From Chromohalobacter canadensis (GTDB taxonomy: Bacteria > Pseudomonadota > Gammaproteobacteria > Pseudomonadales > Halomonadaceae), in NCBI RefSeq assembly GCF_029544075.1, contig NZ_JAJQJH010000021.1, positions 1 through 36,268 of the forward strand: a DNA stretch of 36,268 bases, written 5' to 3'. Positions 13,986 through 23,145 of this stretch are shown in pieces. Positions within the stretch are counted from its first letter, which is position 1. Each line of letters starts with the position of its first letter. Made by a program: the position numbers and the translations under genes. The notes beneath the pieces were generated by a model, which saw only the letters and a list, made by a program, of their open reading frames with translations, searched no databases and was not told where the DNA came from.

Positions 13986-14936
13986 ATGCATAAGCAAGAT
14001 ATCAGCGCCTGGAGGCACGACCATGTCTTCGATCAGGACAGCGTCCGCTCGGGAGAGCGCCGTACGTTGATCGTCGTTCTGCTGACGCTGGTCACGATGT
14101 TCGTCGAGATATTCGCTGGCATGGTGTATGGCTCGATGGCCTTGTTGGCCGATGGTCTTCACATGGGCTCTCATGCCACGGCCTTGGGCATCGCAGCATT
14201 CGCCTATGCGTATGCTCGCCGCCATGCTGGCGATCATCGCTTTAGCTTCGGTACCGGAAAGATCAATGCGCTGGGCGGGTTTACCGGAGCAGTGCTATTG
14301 GTGGGCTTTGCGGTTTTCATGGGCATTGAAAGCATCAACCGCTTCTTCAACCCGGTCGCCATCGTGTTCGATAAAGCCATTCTGGTAGCGGGCGTCGGGT
14401 TAGTGGTGAATGGCGTTTCTGCCTGGATTCTGGGGGCGCACGGGCATAGCCATGAATCCGGTCACGGTGGGCAGGATCACCATCATGAGCATGACCATAA
14501 CCGACGCTCCGCTTATTTCCATGTGCTAGCGGACGCCTTGACATCCCTGTTGGCAATTTTTGCTTTGCTGGCAGCGAAGTACCTTGGGTTGCAGTGGATG
14601 GATCCGATCATGGGCATCGTGGGGGCCATCCTGATAACCCGCTGGTCCTGGGGATTGCTTCGCGATACCAGCCAGGTATTGCTGGACCGCCAAGTGCATG
14701 AGCTCGATGAGAAAATTCGTGATGTCGTTGAAACCGGCTCGGGTGACCGGATCAGCGATCTTCATGTCTGGTCGATCGGGCCGGGCATCTATGCCGGCAT
14801 TATTGCGGTGGTCTCCGATGCGCCTGCAACACCGCATGACTACCGGGATAGGGTACGACAGCGACTGCCCCAACTGGTGCATGTCACGTTCGAAGTGGAG
14901 CAGTGCGCCGGGCATCGCCATCCGCAAGCCGCATGA
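13986..14936 (+). CDS. dmeF: Cation diffusion facilitator, DmeF-type Co/Ni exporter
   Basis: This inner-membrane metal:proton antiporter exports divalent metals; DmeF relatives are mainly for cobalt and nickel. The 316-residue product shows six hydrophobic segments, metal site residues in LLADGLHMGSHA (D56, H59, H63) in TM2 and HVLADALTS in TM5, a His-rich loop (HGHSHESGHGGQDHHHEHDH) before TM5, and the DmeF-like cytoplasmic end GDRISDLHVWSIGPG. The start is supported by GGGGAG eight bases upstream. A degenerate piece of the same gene lies about 1.2 kb upstream, on the other side of the toxin-antitoxin pair. No metal regulator is seen next to it. Confidence 0.88.
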   Translation: MHKQDISAWRHDHVFDQDSVRSGERRTLIVVLLTLVTMFVEIFAGMVYGSMALLADGLHMGSHATALGIAAFAYAYARRHAGDHRFSFGTGKINALGGFTGAVLLVGFAVFMGIESINRFFNPVAIVFDKAILVAGVGLVVNGVSAWILGAHGHSHESGHGGQDHHHEHDHNRRSAYFHVLADALTSLLAIFALLAAKYLGLQWMDPIMGIVGAILITRWSWGLLRDTSQVLLDRQVHELDEKIRDVVETGSGDRISDLHVWSIGPGIYAGIIAVVSDAPATPHDYRDRVRQRLPQLVHVTFEVEQCAGHRHPQAA

Positions 14937-14948
14937 TCAAGCAGAAGA

Positions 14949-14975
14949 GGCCTCATATCGAGGCCGCTATCTTTG
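14949..14975 (+). terminator. Weak terminator after dmeF
   Basis: A 6-bp stem (GGCCTC with GAGGCC) and a 5-base loop are followed by an imperfect T-rich tract (GCTATCTTTGTC). Confidence 0.4.
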
Positions 14976-15082
14976 TCTAATGTCAGCGATCCGCTTATGC
15001 TGGACGTCGGGTTGATAGCAAAATGAAGGGTCATACCCGCCGATCAATCAACAATTAAGGTCTGCACAAGGAGTCTTCTGCA

Positions 15083-16297
15083 ATGACCGTCAAGAAACCG
15101 CTTATCGGTGCTATTTCCGCGGTGGCCCTGGCCACCAGTATTTCCGCCCTGGCCGAACCGCTCAAGATCGGTGTGCTGGTGCCGCTGACCGGCGACCTGC
15201 AAAGCTATGGCGAACCCGCGCTCAAGGCGGCGCAACTCGCCGCCAAGGAGATCAATGCCGCCGGCGGCGTGCTCGGCGAAGACGTCGCGATCAGCAGTGG
15301 CGACACCCAGACTTCACCGCAGCCCGGCGTCGCCGCGGCCCAGAAGCTGGTCAACATCGAGGGCGTCAACGCGATCATGGGCGCGCTCTCCAGTGGGGTG
15401 ACCATTCCCGTGGCACAGAGCGTTGCCAAGGGCGAGCAGATACCGCAGATCAGCAGCGCCTCGACTTCACCGGTCATTACCTCGCTGGATGACGACGACT
15501 TCCTGTTTAGGACCGTGCCGTCGGATGCTTTCCAGGGCGTAGCGCTCTCCGAGGTGACTCAGGAGAAGGGCTACGACAATGTCAGCATCATCTATATCAA
15601 CAACGACTACGGTAAAGGACTGGCCGAGGCTTTCACCCAGGCCTTCGAAAAGGCGGGGGGCACGGTGTCTGAGACGGTAGCCTACGAGCAAGGTCAGGCA
15701 GCCTATCGCGGCGAACTGCAGCAGGCGGCCAGCGACGATGCGGACGCGTTAGTGCTGGTCGGGTATCCGGAAAACGGCCAGACCATCCTGCGTCAGTCTC
15801 TGGAGGGCGGTTTCTTCCAGAATTTCGTGTTCACCGACGGTATGAAGGCCCCTGAACTGGTCGAGAACCTGGGCGCACAATACCTCGAAGGCTCGGTGGG
15901 TACCGTGCCGCAGGCCCGCGACGATTCACCGGGTGCTCAGCACTTCAGCAGTACCTATGAGAGCGAATATGGCTCGCTGCCGCCCAAGCCTTATCTGGAT
16001 ACCGCCTACGACGCCTTCTATCTGCTGTCACTGGCGGCTCAGGCGGCGGGCTCCAACGACAGCGTGGCGATTCGCGACCAACTGCGCTCGGTAGCCAATC
16101 CGCCGGGCGAGCAGGTCGGTCCGGGTGAGTTCGAGAAAGCCGCCAAGCTGCTCGAGGAAGGCAAGGAAATCGATTACGAAGGCGCGTCCGGTTCGGTCAA
16201 CTTCGACGACAACGGCGACGTGCCGGGGACCTTCGGCGAGTGGACGTTCAAGGATGGCGAAGTGGTGACCAATCGAATCTTCGAACCCAAGATGTAA
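15083..16297 (+). CDS. livK: Branched-chain amino acid ABC transporter, periplasmic binding protein
   Basis: This is the periplasmic substrate receptor for the Liv transporter encoded convergently at 16449-19785. The 404-residue product has a Sec signal peptide (about 1-24, cleavage after ALA before EPLKIG). The mature part is a type I periplasmic binding fold: LKIGVLVPLTGDLQSYGEPA, then IMGALSSGVTIPVAQ, VSIIYINNDYGKG and PYLDTAYDAFYLL. A strong AAGGAG site at 15070 supports the start. No lipoprotein Cys is present. The substrate may be Leu/Ile/Val or another small amide, as related receptors vary. Confidence 0.88.
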   Translation: MTVKKPLIGAISAVALATSISALAEPLKIGVLVPLTGDLQSYGEPALKAAQLAAKEINAAGGVLGEDVAISSGDTQTSPQPGVAAAQKLVNIEGVNAIMGALSSGVTIPVAQSVAKGEQIPQISSASTSPVITSLDDDDFLFRTVPSDAFQGVALSEVTQEKGYDNVSIIYINNDYGKGLAEAFTQAFEKAGGTVSETVAYEQGQAAYRGELQQAASDDADALVLVGYPENGQTILRQSLEGGFFQNFVFTDGMKAPELVENLGAQYLEGSVGTVPQARDDSPGAQHFSSTYESEYGSLPPKPYLDTAYDAFYLLSLAAQAAGSNDSVAIRDQLRSVANPPGEQVGPGEFEKAAKLLEEGKEIDYEGASGSVNFDDNGDVPGTFGEWTFKDGEVVTNRIFEPKM

Positions 16298-16364
16298 TCG
16301 CTCGTCGGGCGGTCGGATATCGTCTGGCCGCCGCGGCGAACGTTTCAGCTCTATTGCTATTCAC

Positions 16365-16392
16365 ACAACGCCCGGCTCAGGCCGGGCGTTGT
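16365..16392. terminator. Bidirectional terminator between livK and livM
   Basis: A perfect 12-bp inverted repeat (ACAACGCCCGGC with GCCGGGCGTTGT) with a TCAG loop lies between the two convergent genes. T-runs are poor on either side, so efficiency is uncertain, but position supports the role. Confidence 0.65.
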
Positions 16393-16448
16393 CGTGACTG
16401 TCATGACAGGGAAGCGTACAGGGGGAGCCGCTGGAGCGTTGCCGGCGC

Positions 16449-17393
16449 TCAGCGCTTTCTGGCGATCAGCCTGGGCGGCTTCTCGGGGAGTACCCCCTCG
16501 GGCCGAGTGACCAAGATGACTTGCAACAACACACCGATCAGCAGCACGCGCAGGGCTGCGCCCTGGGTGGCGTGCTCTGAGGGTAGCATCCCGGTGAGTA
16601 GCTCGGTTCCCGACCACACGCCCCATACCAGGACGGCGCCGAGAATCGCGCCACGATTGTTGCCGCTGCCGCCCGCGATCAGCATCACCCAGACCAGGAA
16701 GGTGCCGTATAGCGGCATGAACGCCTCGGGGCTAAGAAAGCCGAAGAAGTGGGCATAGAGCCCGCCCCCCAGGCCCATGATCGCCGAGCCCAGGACGAAT
16801 GCCTGCAGCCGGAAGCCGGCGATCGACTTGCCGGCCGCCGCGGTGGCTGGCTCATTCTCGCGAATGGCGCGCAGCACGCGGCCCCAGGGCGAGGCGTAGG
16901 CGCGCTCGACCAGGAAATACACCCCGGCAACGAACAGTGCCACGATCACCAGGTAGGTGAGCGGGCTATCCAGCAGGGTGTCGGCAAACGGCCGCTCGAT
17001 GCCGGCGATGCCGCGTACGCCGTTGGTCAGCCAATCCTCGTTCTTGACGAACAGGCGGACCATCTCGGCGATGCCGATCGAGGCGATGGCCAGGTAGTCG
17101 GTGCGCAGCCGCGCGGTGATCAGGCCGACGATCACCCCGAGCAGCGTCGAGGCGATGACCGCGCCGGCCAAGCCGACCAGGAACGGCATGCCGAAGCCGC
17201 CCAGATAGGCAGGGCTCGACGGCGTGGTGAGGATCGCGCTGGTATAGGCGCCAACCGCGAAGAAGCCGGCGATACCGATGTTGAACTGACCGGTGAAGCC
17301 CCACTGCATGTTGAGGCCCAGCGCGAGGACGGCGTAGACGCCGGCGAATGTCAGAAACGAGATCAGGTATGAGGCGATGCCGGAGAGTTCCAT
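16449..17393 (-). CDS. livM: Branched-chain amino acid ABC transporter permease LivM
   Basis: One of two inner-membrane permease subunits. The 314-residue product has about eight to nine membrane helices and the LivM-type motifs LALGLNMQWGFTGQFNIGIA and, in the cytoplasmic coupling loop, RAIRENEPATAAAGKS. The C-terminal tail (VLPEKPPRLIARKR) is basic. The frame is open far upstream, inside livH, but the ATG at 17393 overlaps the livH stop by one base (TGATG) and gives the family-like start MELSGIASYL. It is the last gene of livGFHM. Confidence 0.93.
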   Translation of the reverse strand: MELSGIASYLISFLTFAGVYAVLALGLNMQWGFTGQFNIGIAGFFAVGAYTSAILTTPSSPAYLGGFGMPFLVGLAGAVIASTLLGVIVGLITARLRTDYLAIASIGIAEMVRLFVKNEDWLTNGVRGIAGIERPFADTLLDSPLTYLVIVALFVAGVYFLVERAYASPWGRVLRAIRENEPATAAAGKSIAGFRLQAFVLGSAIMGLGGGLYAHFFGFLSPEAFMPLYGTFLVWVMLIAGGSGNNRGAILGAVLVWGVWSGTELLTGMLPSEHATQGAALRVLLIGVLLQVILVTRPEGVLPEKPPRLIARKR

Positions 17394-18262
17394 CACACAG
17401 TCCCCTTGAAGATGCCCTGCGGACGCAGGATGAGCATGCCGACCATGATCGCGAAGGCCACGGCGGGCTTGTAGGCGGCGGGAATCAGCAGCGTCGACAT
17501 CTCCATCGACACGCCGATGATCATGCCGCCTGCGATGGCGCCGTAGGGCCGGCCGATGCCGCCGAGAATCGCCGCGGCGAATACTGGCAGCAGGGTGGTC
17601 CAGCCCATCACCGGATGCAGGCGCGTGTCGATACCCAGAAACACGCCGGCCGCACCTGCCAGCGCACCGCCGATCACCCAGGTGACCATGATCACGCGCT
17701 CGGCGGGAATTCCCGAGACCAGCGCCAGATCCATGTTGTCGGACATCGCGCGCATCGCCTTGCCCAGCCGGGTACGCGTCAGGAACAGGTGCACGCCGGC
17801 GACCAGGCCCAGCGAGATCAGCATGATCCATAGATGATCGGGCTTGAGTCGCATCCCGCCCAACCAGTCGAGTTGCCACGGAAACTGGATGCCCGAGGCG
17901 TACGTCTGGTTGTCAGAGCCCCAGATCAGCTGTACCAGGCTGCGCAGGATCAACGCCATGCCGAACGAGGCAATCAGCAGGATTACCGGCTGGGTACGGC
18001 GAATGCGCCGGTAAAGCACCTGGTCGATGAACACCGCGATCACCGCCATGCCGACCATCGCCGCGGGCAGCGCCCACCACGAACTCAGTCCGAAGGCCGA
18101 GATGAAGGACAGGCCGAGGTAGGCGCCCAAGGTCATGAAATCGCCATGCGCGAAGTGCGCGAAGCGCAGGATGCCGAAGATCATCGACACGCCGATCGCG
18201 CCCATGGTCAGGACGCTGCCCAATACCAGGCCGTAGATGAGAAGTTGCAGGATATCGGTCAT
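17393..18262 (-). CDS. livH: Branched-chain amino acid ABC transporter permease LivH
   Basis: The second inner-membrane permease. The 289-residue product has about eight helices and the LivH signature near the N-terminus (GAIGVSMIFGILRFAHFAHG, DFMTLGAYLG). The C-terminal AAAILGGIGRPYGAIAGGM is the permease-ATPase coupling region in this family. It lies three bases after the livF stop and overlaps livM by one base. Confidence 0.93.
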   Translation of the reverse strand: MTDILQLLIYGLVLGSVLTMGAIGVSMIFGILRFAHFAHGDFMTLGAYLGLSFISAFGLSSWWALPAAMVGMAVIAVFIDQVLYRRIRRTQPVILLIASFGMALILRSLVQLIWGSDNQTYASGIQFPWQLDWLGGMRLKPDHLWIMLISLGLVAGVHLFLTRTRLGKAMRAMSDNMDLALVSGIPAERVIMVTWVIGGALAGAAGVFLGIDTRLHPVMGWTTLLPVFAAAILGGIGRPYGAIAGGMIIGVSMEMSTLLIPAAYKPAVAFAIMVGMLILRPQGIFKGTV

Positions 18263-18265
18263 GGT

Positions 18266-18973
18266 TCAGCCCCCCAGGAACATTTCGGCGACTTCCGGGT
18301 TGGCCAACAGATTGGGGCCGGTGTCTTCGTAGCGGTTGCTACCGGTGGCCAGCACGTAACCCCGGTTGGCGATGGACAGTGCCTGCTTGGCATTCTGCTC
18401 GACCATCAGCACGCCGATGCCCTGGGCATTTATTTCCTGAATGCGCTCGAAGGTTTCATCGATCAGCAGCGGCGAGAGGCCGGCGGTGGGTTCGTCGAGC
18501 ATCAACAACTGCGGGTCGATCATCAGCGCACGGCCCATGGCGACCATCTGGCGCTCGCCGCCGGACATCAGTCCGGCCTGCTGGCGGCGCCGCTCGGCAA
18601 GCTTGGGAAACAGCGTGTAGACCTTGTCGAGACGCCGCGCTAGGTCGCCCTTCATCAGGTAGGCCCCCATCTCGAGATTCTCGCCCACCGTCAGCGACGG
18701 AAAGACGTTCTTCTCTTGGGGCACATAGGCGATGCCGCGGCGGACCATCTGTTCGGGCTTGGCGTTGGTGATTGTCTCGCCGCGGTAGCGGACCTCGCCT
18801 TCGCGGATGTGCAGCAGGCCGAATATCGCCTTCATGGCAGTGGACTTGCCAGCGCCGTTGGGGCCGACGACGACCACGATCTCATCACTTTCCACGCGCA
18901 GGTTGGTGCCCTGAAGGATGTCGGCGCCGCCATAGCCGCCATAGAGGCCCTTGGCTTCGAGCAGGCTACTCAT
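18266..18973 (-). CDS. livF: Branched-chain amino acid ABC transporter ATPase LivF
   Basis: A 235-residue cytoplasmic ATPase with Walker A GPNGAGKST (about 38-46), signature LMSGGERQMVAMGRAL, Walker B LLMLDEPTAGLSP and the LivF-specific GVLMVEQNAKQALSIA with its switch Gln/Asn in place of His. The ATG overlaps the livG stop by four bases. It forms a heterodimer with LivG under the LivHM permeases. Confidence 0.93.
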   Translation of the reverse strand: MSSLLEAKGLYGGYGGADILQGTNLRVESDEIVVVVGPNGAGKSTAMKAIFGLLHIREGEVRYRGETITNAKPEQMVRRGIAYVPQEKNVFPSLTVGENLEMGAYLMKGDLARRLDKVYTLFPKLAERRRQQAGLMSGGERQMVAMGRALMIDPQLLMLDEPTAGLSPLLIDETFERIQEINAQGIGVLMVEQNAKQALSIANRGYVLATGSNRYEDTGPNLLANPEVAEMFLGG

Positions 18974-19785
18974 GAGGGCTCTCCTTCATCCGTCGAGGGC
19001 TGGCGGGCCGTTTCGCCCATCCGGCCGCTGGCGCCACCGCCCAAGTAGGCCTCGCGGACCTCCTCGTTCTGGCGCAGCGCCTCCATTGAGCCGGAAGCGA
19101 TGAGCTCGCCATCGGCCATCACATGGACCGGCTCGCAGAGTGCCGAGATCAGGTCCATGTCGTGCTCGATGACGCAGAAGGTGTAGCCGCGTTCGCGGTT
19201 GAGGCGCAGGATCGCTTCGCGGATCTTGCCGAGCAGGGTGCGGTTGACGCCGGCGCCGGGTTCATCGAGCAGTACCATCTTGGCGTCGGTCATCATCGTG
19301 CGGCCCAGATCGAGCAGCTTCTTTTGCCCACCCGAGAGGTTGCCGGCCAGTTCGTCGGCGACGTGGGTGATCTCCAGAAACTTGAGCACGTCGTCGACGC
19401 GGTCCAGCACCTCGCTGTCCTGCTGCTTGACCTTGTCCCAACGCAGCCAGGTCTTGAACAGGTTCTCGCCGCTTTGCCCCGGCGGCACCACCATCAGGTT
19501 CTCGCGCACCGTCATGCGCGAGAATTCATGCGGAATCTGGAAGGTGCGCACCAGGCCACGGTGGAAGAGTTTGTGGGGCGGCAGGCCGGTGATGTCGTGG
19601 CCGTCGAGCAGCACGCGGCCGCTGGAAGGGGGGAAGAGTCCGGCGACGATATTGAACAGCGAGCTCTTTCCGGCCCCGTTGGGCCCGATCAAGCCGGTGA
19701 TGCTGCCCTGCGCTACCTCGAAGGAAACGCCCCGTACCGCCTGCAAGCCGCCGAACGCCTTGGAGACGTTGTCGATTCGAATCAA
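18970..19785 (-). CDS. livG: Branched-chain amino acid ABC transporter ATPase LivG
   Basis: First gene of the livGFHM operon. The 271-residue ATPase has Walker A GPNGAGKSS (about 34-42), the LivG-type insert PPHKLFHRGLVRTFQIPHEF, signature LSGGQKKLLDLGRTMM, Walker B MVLLDEPGAGV and the switch histidine in CVIEHDMDLI. The last about 20 residues (GASGRMGETARQPSTDEGEPS) extend past the family core and overlap livF. The gene order G-F-H-M with the receptor gene convergent differs from the E. coli livKHMGF order. Confidence 0.93.
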   Translation of the reverse strand: MIRIDNVSKAFGGLQAVRGVSFEVAQGSITGLIGPNGAGKSSLFNIVAGLFPPSSGRVLLDGHDITGLPPHKLFHRGLVRTFQIPHEFSRMTVRENLMVVPPGQSGENLFKTWLRWDKVKQQDSEVLDRVDDVLKFLEITHVADELAGNLSGGQKKLLDLGRTMMTDAKMVLLDEPGAGVNRTLLGKIREAILRLNRERGYTFCVIEHDMDLISALCEPVHVMADGELIASGSMEALRQNEEVREAYLGGGASGRMGETARQPSTDEGEPS

Positions 19786-20343
19786 GGAAGAATGCCTCGT
19801 AAGCGTTTTGTTGTGGTTGTGTGCGCGCGGACATTAGCGGGAGATGGTCGTGTCTCACCCGCCTTGACCGGCAACGCTTTTCACGGATCGAATAGTGCGA
19901 CGCACGAGGGCGTCGATCAAATCATCACGCAATGACGTTTGTCACGCAGTGATACAATCGAGTCTATCAGGCCCTCGATGGCGGCGTCATGCCTGCATGG
20001 CGACTTTGGGAATGACGATTGAATCGAGAGTAATCGGTTAGACGGATGACGCCTGTACCCAGTGAAAAGGACTGACTGTCCGGAGCGGGGTGAGGGAGAA
20101 TAATATCAGTTTTTATTTTATGCGTTCCACATTAACTATAACGGGGCGGGGTTTTCAGAAGCCCGGGCATGATTCAGTTGTTTCTTGAATATCCTAGCCA
20201 AAGCAACTGATGGTTCACTTAATACCTCGCCTTTGAGGGTTGCGATACCTATGTCTCTTCAAAGTTCAGTCAACGACATAGAGGCTTCTCTTTGATCACC
20301 GATGCTCGGTCGAAGTGTGAATGACGCGTAAAGGAGAAAGTTC
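19786..20343. other. Intergenic region between livG and the panE-like gene
   Basis: No intact gene is present. The right part holds a possible remnant of a LysR-type regulator (20136-20258, separate entry). The AT-rich stretch 20098-20140 may carry promoter elements. I see no clear terminator. The panE-like gene has an AAAGGAG site at the right edge. Confidence 0.55.
20136..20258 (-). pseudogene. Possible LysR-type regulator remnant, C-terminal end
   Basis: The minus strand encodes RDIGIATLKGEVLSEPSVAL followed by ARIFKKQLNHARASENP and a TAG stop. The pattern (basic strand, then GxxLSxxAxALxxxL) resembles the last strand and helix of LysR effector domains. An in-frame TGA lies directly before the stretch, so nothing complete can be made. 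Divergent LysR genes are common beside metabolic reductases. The match is short and may be chance. Confidence 0.35.
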
Positions 20344-21261
20344 ATGAAAGTCGCCATCGTGGGAGCTGGCGCGGTCGGCTGCTACTACGGCGCCATGCTG
20401 GCGCTGGCTGGACACCAGGTCGTGCTGGTGGGGCGTGCCGCCTTCGTCGAGGCGGTGTCCCGCAACGGCCTGATCCTGGAGAAGCACGGCGAGCGCCGGG
20501 TCGCCTCGGTGGAGGCCAGCAGTGACCCGGCGGCGATCGCCGGGGCCGAGCTGGCGATGGTCTGCGTGAAGTCCGGCGACACCCAGCGCGCCGGGCGGGA
20601 GATGGCGCCGCATCTGAGCCCGTCATGCATCGTGCTCAGCCTGCAGAACGGGGTCTCCAATGCCGGAACGCTGGAGGCCCTTCTCGGCCGGCGGGTGATG
20701 CCGGTGGTGGTCTACGTGGCCAGCCGTATGCACGGGGCGGGCGTGGTACGCCACGAAGGGCGCGGGGAGCTGGCGGTGTCCGGAGAGCGGGCGGACGAGG
20801 TGGCGAGCGTTCTCAACGCGGCCGGCGTCGAGACCCAGGTCAGCGAAGACGCCATGGCATCTCTGTGGGCCAAGCTGGTGGTGAACTGCGCCATCAATCC
20901 GCTCTCGGCGATCACCCGCCTGCCCTACGGCAAGATGGTAGGGCAGGACGGCGTACCGCAGCTGATGGAAGAGATCGCCGGCGAGGCGATCGCCGTCGCC
21001 CAGGCGGAGGGCGTCGCCGTGCCGGCCGGGGTGTTCGAGACCCTTCGCGCCATTTCCATATCGATGGCCGAGCAATACTCGTCGACGGCCCAGGACCTGA
21101 TGAACGGCAAGCCCACGGAGATCGATTTCCTCAATGGGGAGATCGTCGCGCGCGCCGCCCGACATGATATCGCCGTCCCCCTCAACCGCACCCTGACGCT
21201 GCTGGTCAAGAGTGCGGAGCGGTTCGGTGCCAACGACCTGACAGTAAACGTGGAACGATGA
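20344..21261 (+). CDS. Ketopantoate reductase family protein (PanE/ApbA)
   Basis: An NADPH-dependent 2-dehydropantoate 2-reductase family member of 305 residues. Visible are the Rossmann motif GAGAVG (7-12), R31 at the NADP phosphate site, the QNGV turn (101-104), catalytic K177 in LWAKLVVNCAINPLSA (N181, N185) and EIDFLNG with the substrate-binding Glu near residue 260. An AAAGGAG site precedes the ATG. Many genomes carry several paralogues of this family that act on other 2-oxo acids, so the exact substrate and the symbol panE are not certain. It stands alone and converges with the chemoreceptor gene. Confidence 0.88.
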   Translation: MKVAIVGAGAVGCYYGAMLALAGHQVVLVGRAAFVEAVSRNGLILEKHGERRVASVEASSDPAAIAGAELAMVCVKSGDTQRAGREMAPHLSPSCIVLSLQNGVSNAGTLEALLGRRVMPVVVYVASRMHGAGVVRHEGRGELAVSGERADEVASVLNAAGVETQVSEDAMASLWAKLVVNCAINPLSAITRLPYGKMVGQDGVPQLMEEIAGEAIAVAQAEGVAVPAGVFETLRAISISMAEQYSSTAQDLMNGKPTEIDFLNGEIVARAARHDIAVPLNRTLTLLVKSAERFGANDLTVNVER

Positions 21262-21282
21262 AGCTACAGCATATTGCTGCCT

Positions 21283-23037
21283 CTAGAACGCTTCCCAGTC
21301 ATCGCCCTCGCTGGGTACCGGCGACTTGGCTTTTTCGCTGCGTACCGGAGCCGAGTATTCCGCCGGCTGCGAAGCAGGTGGACGAGAAGTCGCCGATCCC
21401 TCGTCCTCGCCGAGGACAAAGCCGTTGATCAACTGGCTCAGACGCTGAGAGTGTTCGCGCATGGCCTCGGCACTGGCGGCGGTATGCTGGACCATGGCGG
21501 CATTCTGCTGGGTCATGGTGTCCATTTCCGTCACCGCCACATTGACTTGGCTGATGCCACTGCTTTGCTCGCGCGCGCCCGCGCTGATCTCGCCGATCAC
21601 ATCGGTGACGCGGGCGACGCTGGTGACGATCTCTTGCATGGTCTCGCCCGCATTGCGTACCAGTTCGGTGCCCGAGCGGGTGTATGTCATGGAGGTGTCG
21701 ATCAACTCGCGTATCTCCCGAGATGCCTCGCTGGAGCGACTGGCGAGCGTGCGTACTTCCTCGGCGACCACGGCGAAGCCGCGACCGTGCTCGCCGGCGC
21801 GGGCCGCTTCCACTGAGGCGTTGAGTGCCAGGATATTGGTCTGGAAGGCGATAGAGTCGATCATGGTGATGATCTCGCCGATCTTGGTCGCCGAGGCGTT
21901 GATGTCGTTCATGGTGCGCTCGACCTGGCTCATCGAGGTTTCGCCGCGGCGCGCCACGTCGGCCGTGGACTGGGCCAGTTGATTGGCCTGCTGGGCCGAT
22001 TCGGCGCTATGCGTGACGGTGGAGGTGATCTCTTCCATCGAGGCCGAGGTTTCTTGCAGGTTGGCAGCAGCTTGGTCGGTGCGTGTTGCCAATTCTTCGC
22101 TACTGTGGGCAATCTCGTCAGAGGAGTGAGAAACCTTGGCGGTGCTGCTACGCACCTCGCGCAGGGTCTCTTGCATGCGTGCCACGAAGGCATTGAATTG
22201 GGTCGCCAGTTCGCCGACCTCGTCGCGACTTTCAATCTCGAGTCGCCGGGTCAGGTCACCCTTGCCTTGGGCGATGTCCTGCATGGCATGGGCGGTGCGA
22301 CGGATGGGCTGGATGGTGCGTCGGGTTAGCCAGTAGGCGATGAGGGCGACGATGACGAAGATGGCTGCGCCGATCAGTACGGTAGCGATCAGTACTCTGC
22401 GCAGTTCGGCCGCTTGGGTAGCCTCGACATCGGCCATGGCCGCGTCGATGCCGGTGACATAAGTGCCGGCGCCCAGCATCCAGTTCCACTTGTCGATCCC
22501 GGTGGCATAGGAATACTTGGTTTCGATCTCGCCGCTGTCCGGATGCGGCCAAGCGTACTGGTAATGACCGCCACCCTGCTTGGCGAGCTCGATCATGTCG
22601 CGAATCAGCAGGTTGCCATGCTTGTCCTGGGTCTCGATGGCGTTCTTGCCGATGCTCTCCGGCTTCAACGGCTGTACCAGCGTGGTCCCCTGGTAGTCGT
22701 AGACGAAGACGTAGTTACTGCCATCGAAGCGCATGCTGCTGAGGATCTCCTTGGCGCGGGCCTTGGCGTCGGCATCATCGGGACCGGCTTCGGCGACGAT
22801 CGGCGCAATGGCAGACTTGGCGGTCTCGATAACGTTCTGCACGGCGGCTTTACGCGATTCGACCAACATGTCGCGTTGCTCGGCCAGGGCAGTGCGTGAT
22901 GCCTGGACAAGATCGTAGGCGACCACCCCGATCAGAGTCATAGTCGTCAGCAACAGTGGAACGAGTACCAGCAGCAGGACCTTGCCCTGCAGGCTTAGCG
23001 AACTACCGCGGTGCGACCCGTGCGTTGTCGTGGCCAT
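21283..23037 (-). CDS. Methyl-accepting chemotaxis protein with Cache domain and C-terminal pentapeptide
   Basis: A 584-residue transmembrane chemoreceptor. Order: TM1 (about 20-42), periplasmic single Cache domain (about 50-195, with [15 protein letters not shown] and [15 protein letters not shown]), TM2 (about 205-228), HAMP ([20 protein letters not shown]), and a signalling domain with the conserved hairpin tip [20 protein letters not shown]. The protein ends in DWEAF after a Pro/Ser-rich linker, which resembles the NWETF pentapeptide that tethers CheR and CheB. The ligand is unknown; single-Cache receptors often sense organic acids. Confidence 0.93.
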   Translation of the reverse strand: MATTTHGSHRGSSLSLQGKVLLLVLVPLLLTTMTLIGVVAYDLVQASRTALAEQRDMLVESRKAAVQNVIETAKSAIAPIVAEAGPDDADAKARAKEILSSMRFDGSNYVFVYDYQGTTLVQPLKPESIGKNAIETQDKHGNLLIRDMIELAKQGGGHYQYAWPHPDSGEIETKYSYATGIDKWNWMLGAGTYVTGIDAAMADVEATQAAELRRVLIATVLIGAAIFVIVALIAYWLTRRTIQPIRRTAHAMQDIAQGKGDLTRRLEIESRDEVGELATQFNAFVARMQETLREVRSSTAKVSHSSDEIAHSSEELATRTDQAAANLQETSASMEEITSTVTHSAESAQQANQLAQSTADVARRGETSMSQVERTMNDINASATKIGEIITMIDSIAFQTNILALNASVEAARAGEHGRGFAVVAEEVRTLASRSSEASREIRELIDTSMTYTRSGTELVRNAGETMQEIVTSVARVTDVIGEISAGAREQSSGISQVNVAVTEMDTMTQQNAAMVQHTAASAEAMREHSQRLSQLINGFVLGEDEGSATSRPPASQPAEYSAPVRSEKAKSPVPSEGDDWEAF

Positions 23038-23145
23038 CCAGACGACCTCCTGTGCTCAGCGTGAATGCGTCATGTCATTGTCATATCGGCATATCAGAGA
23101 GCGTCTGGATGCGACTTTGGTTAACCCTGCGTCCGCTTTTTCGCG

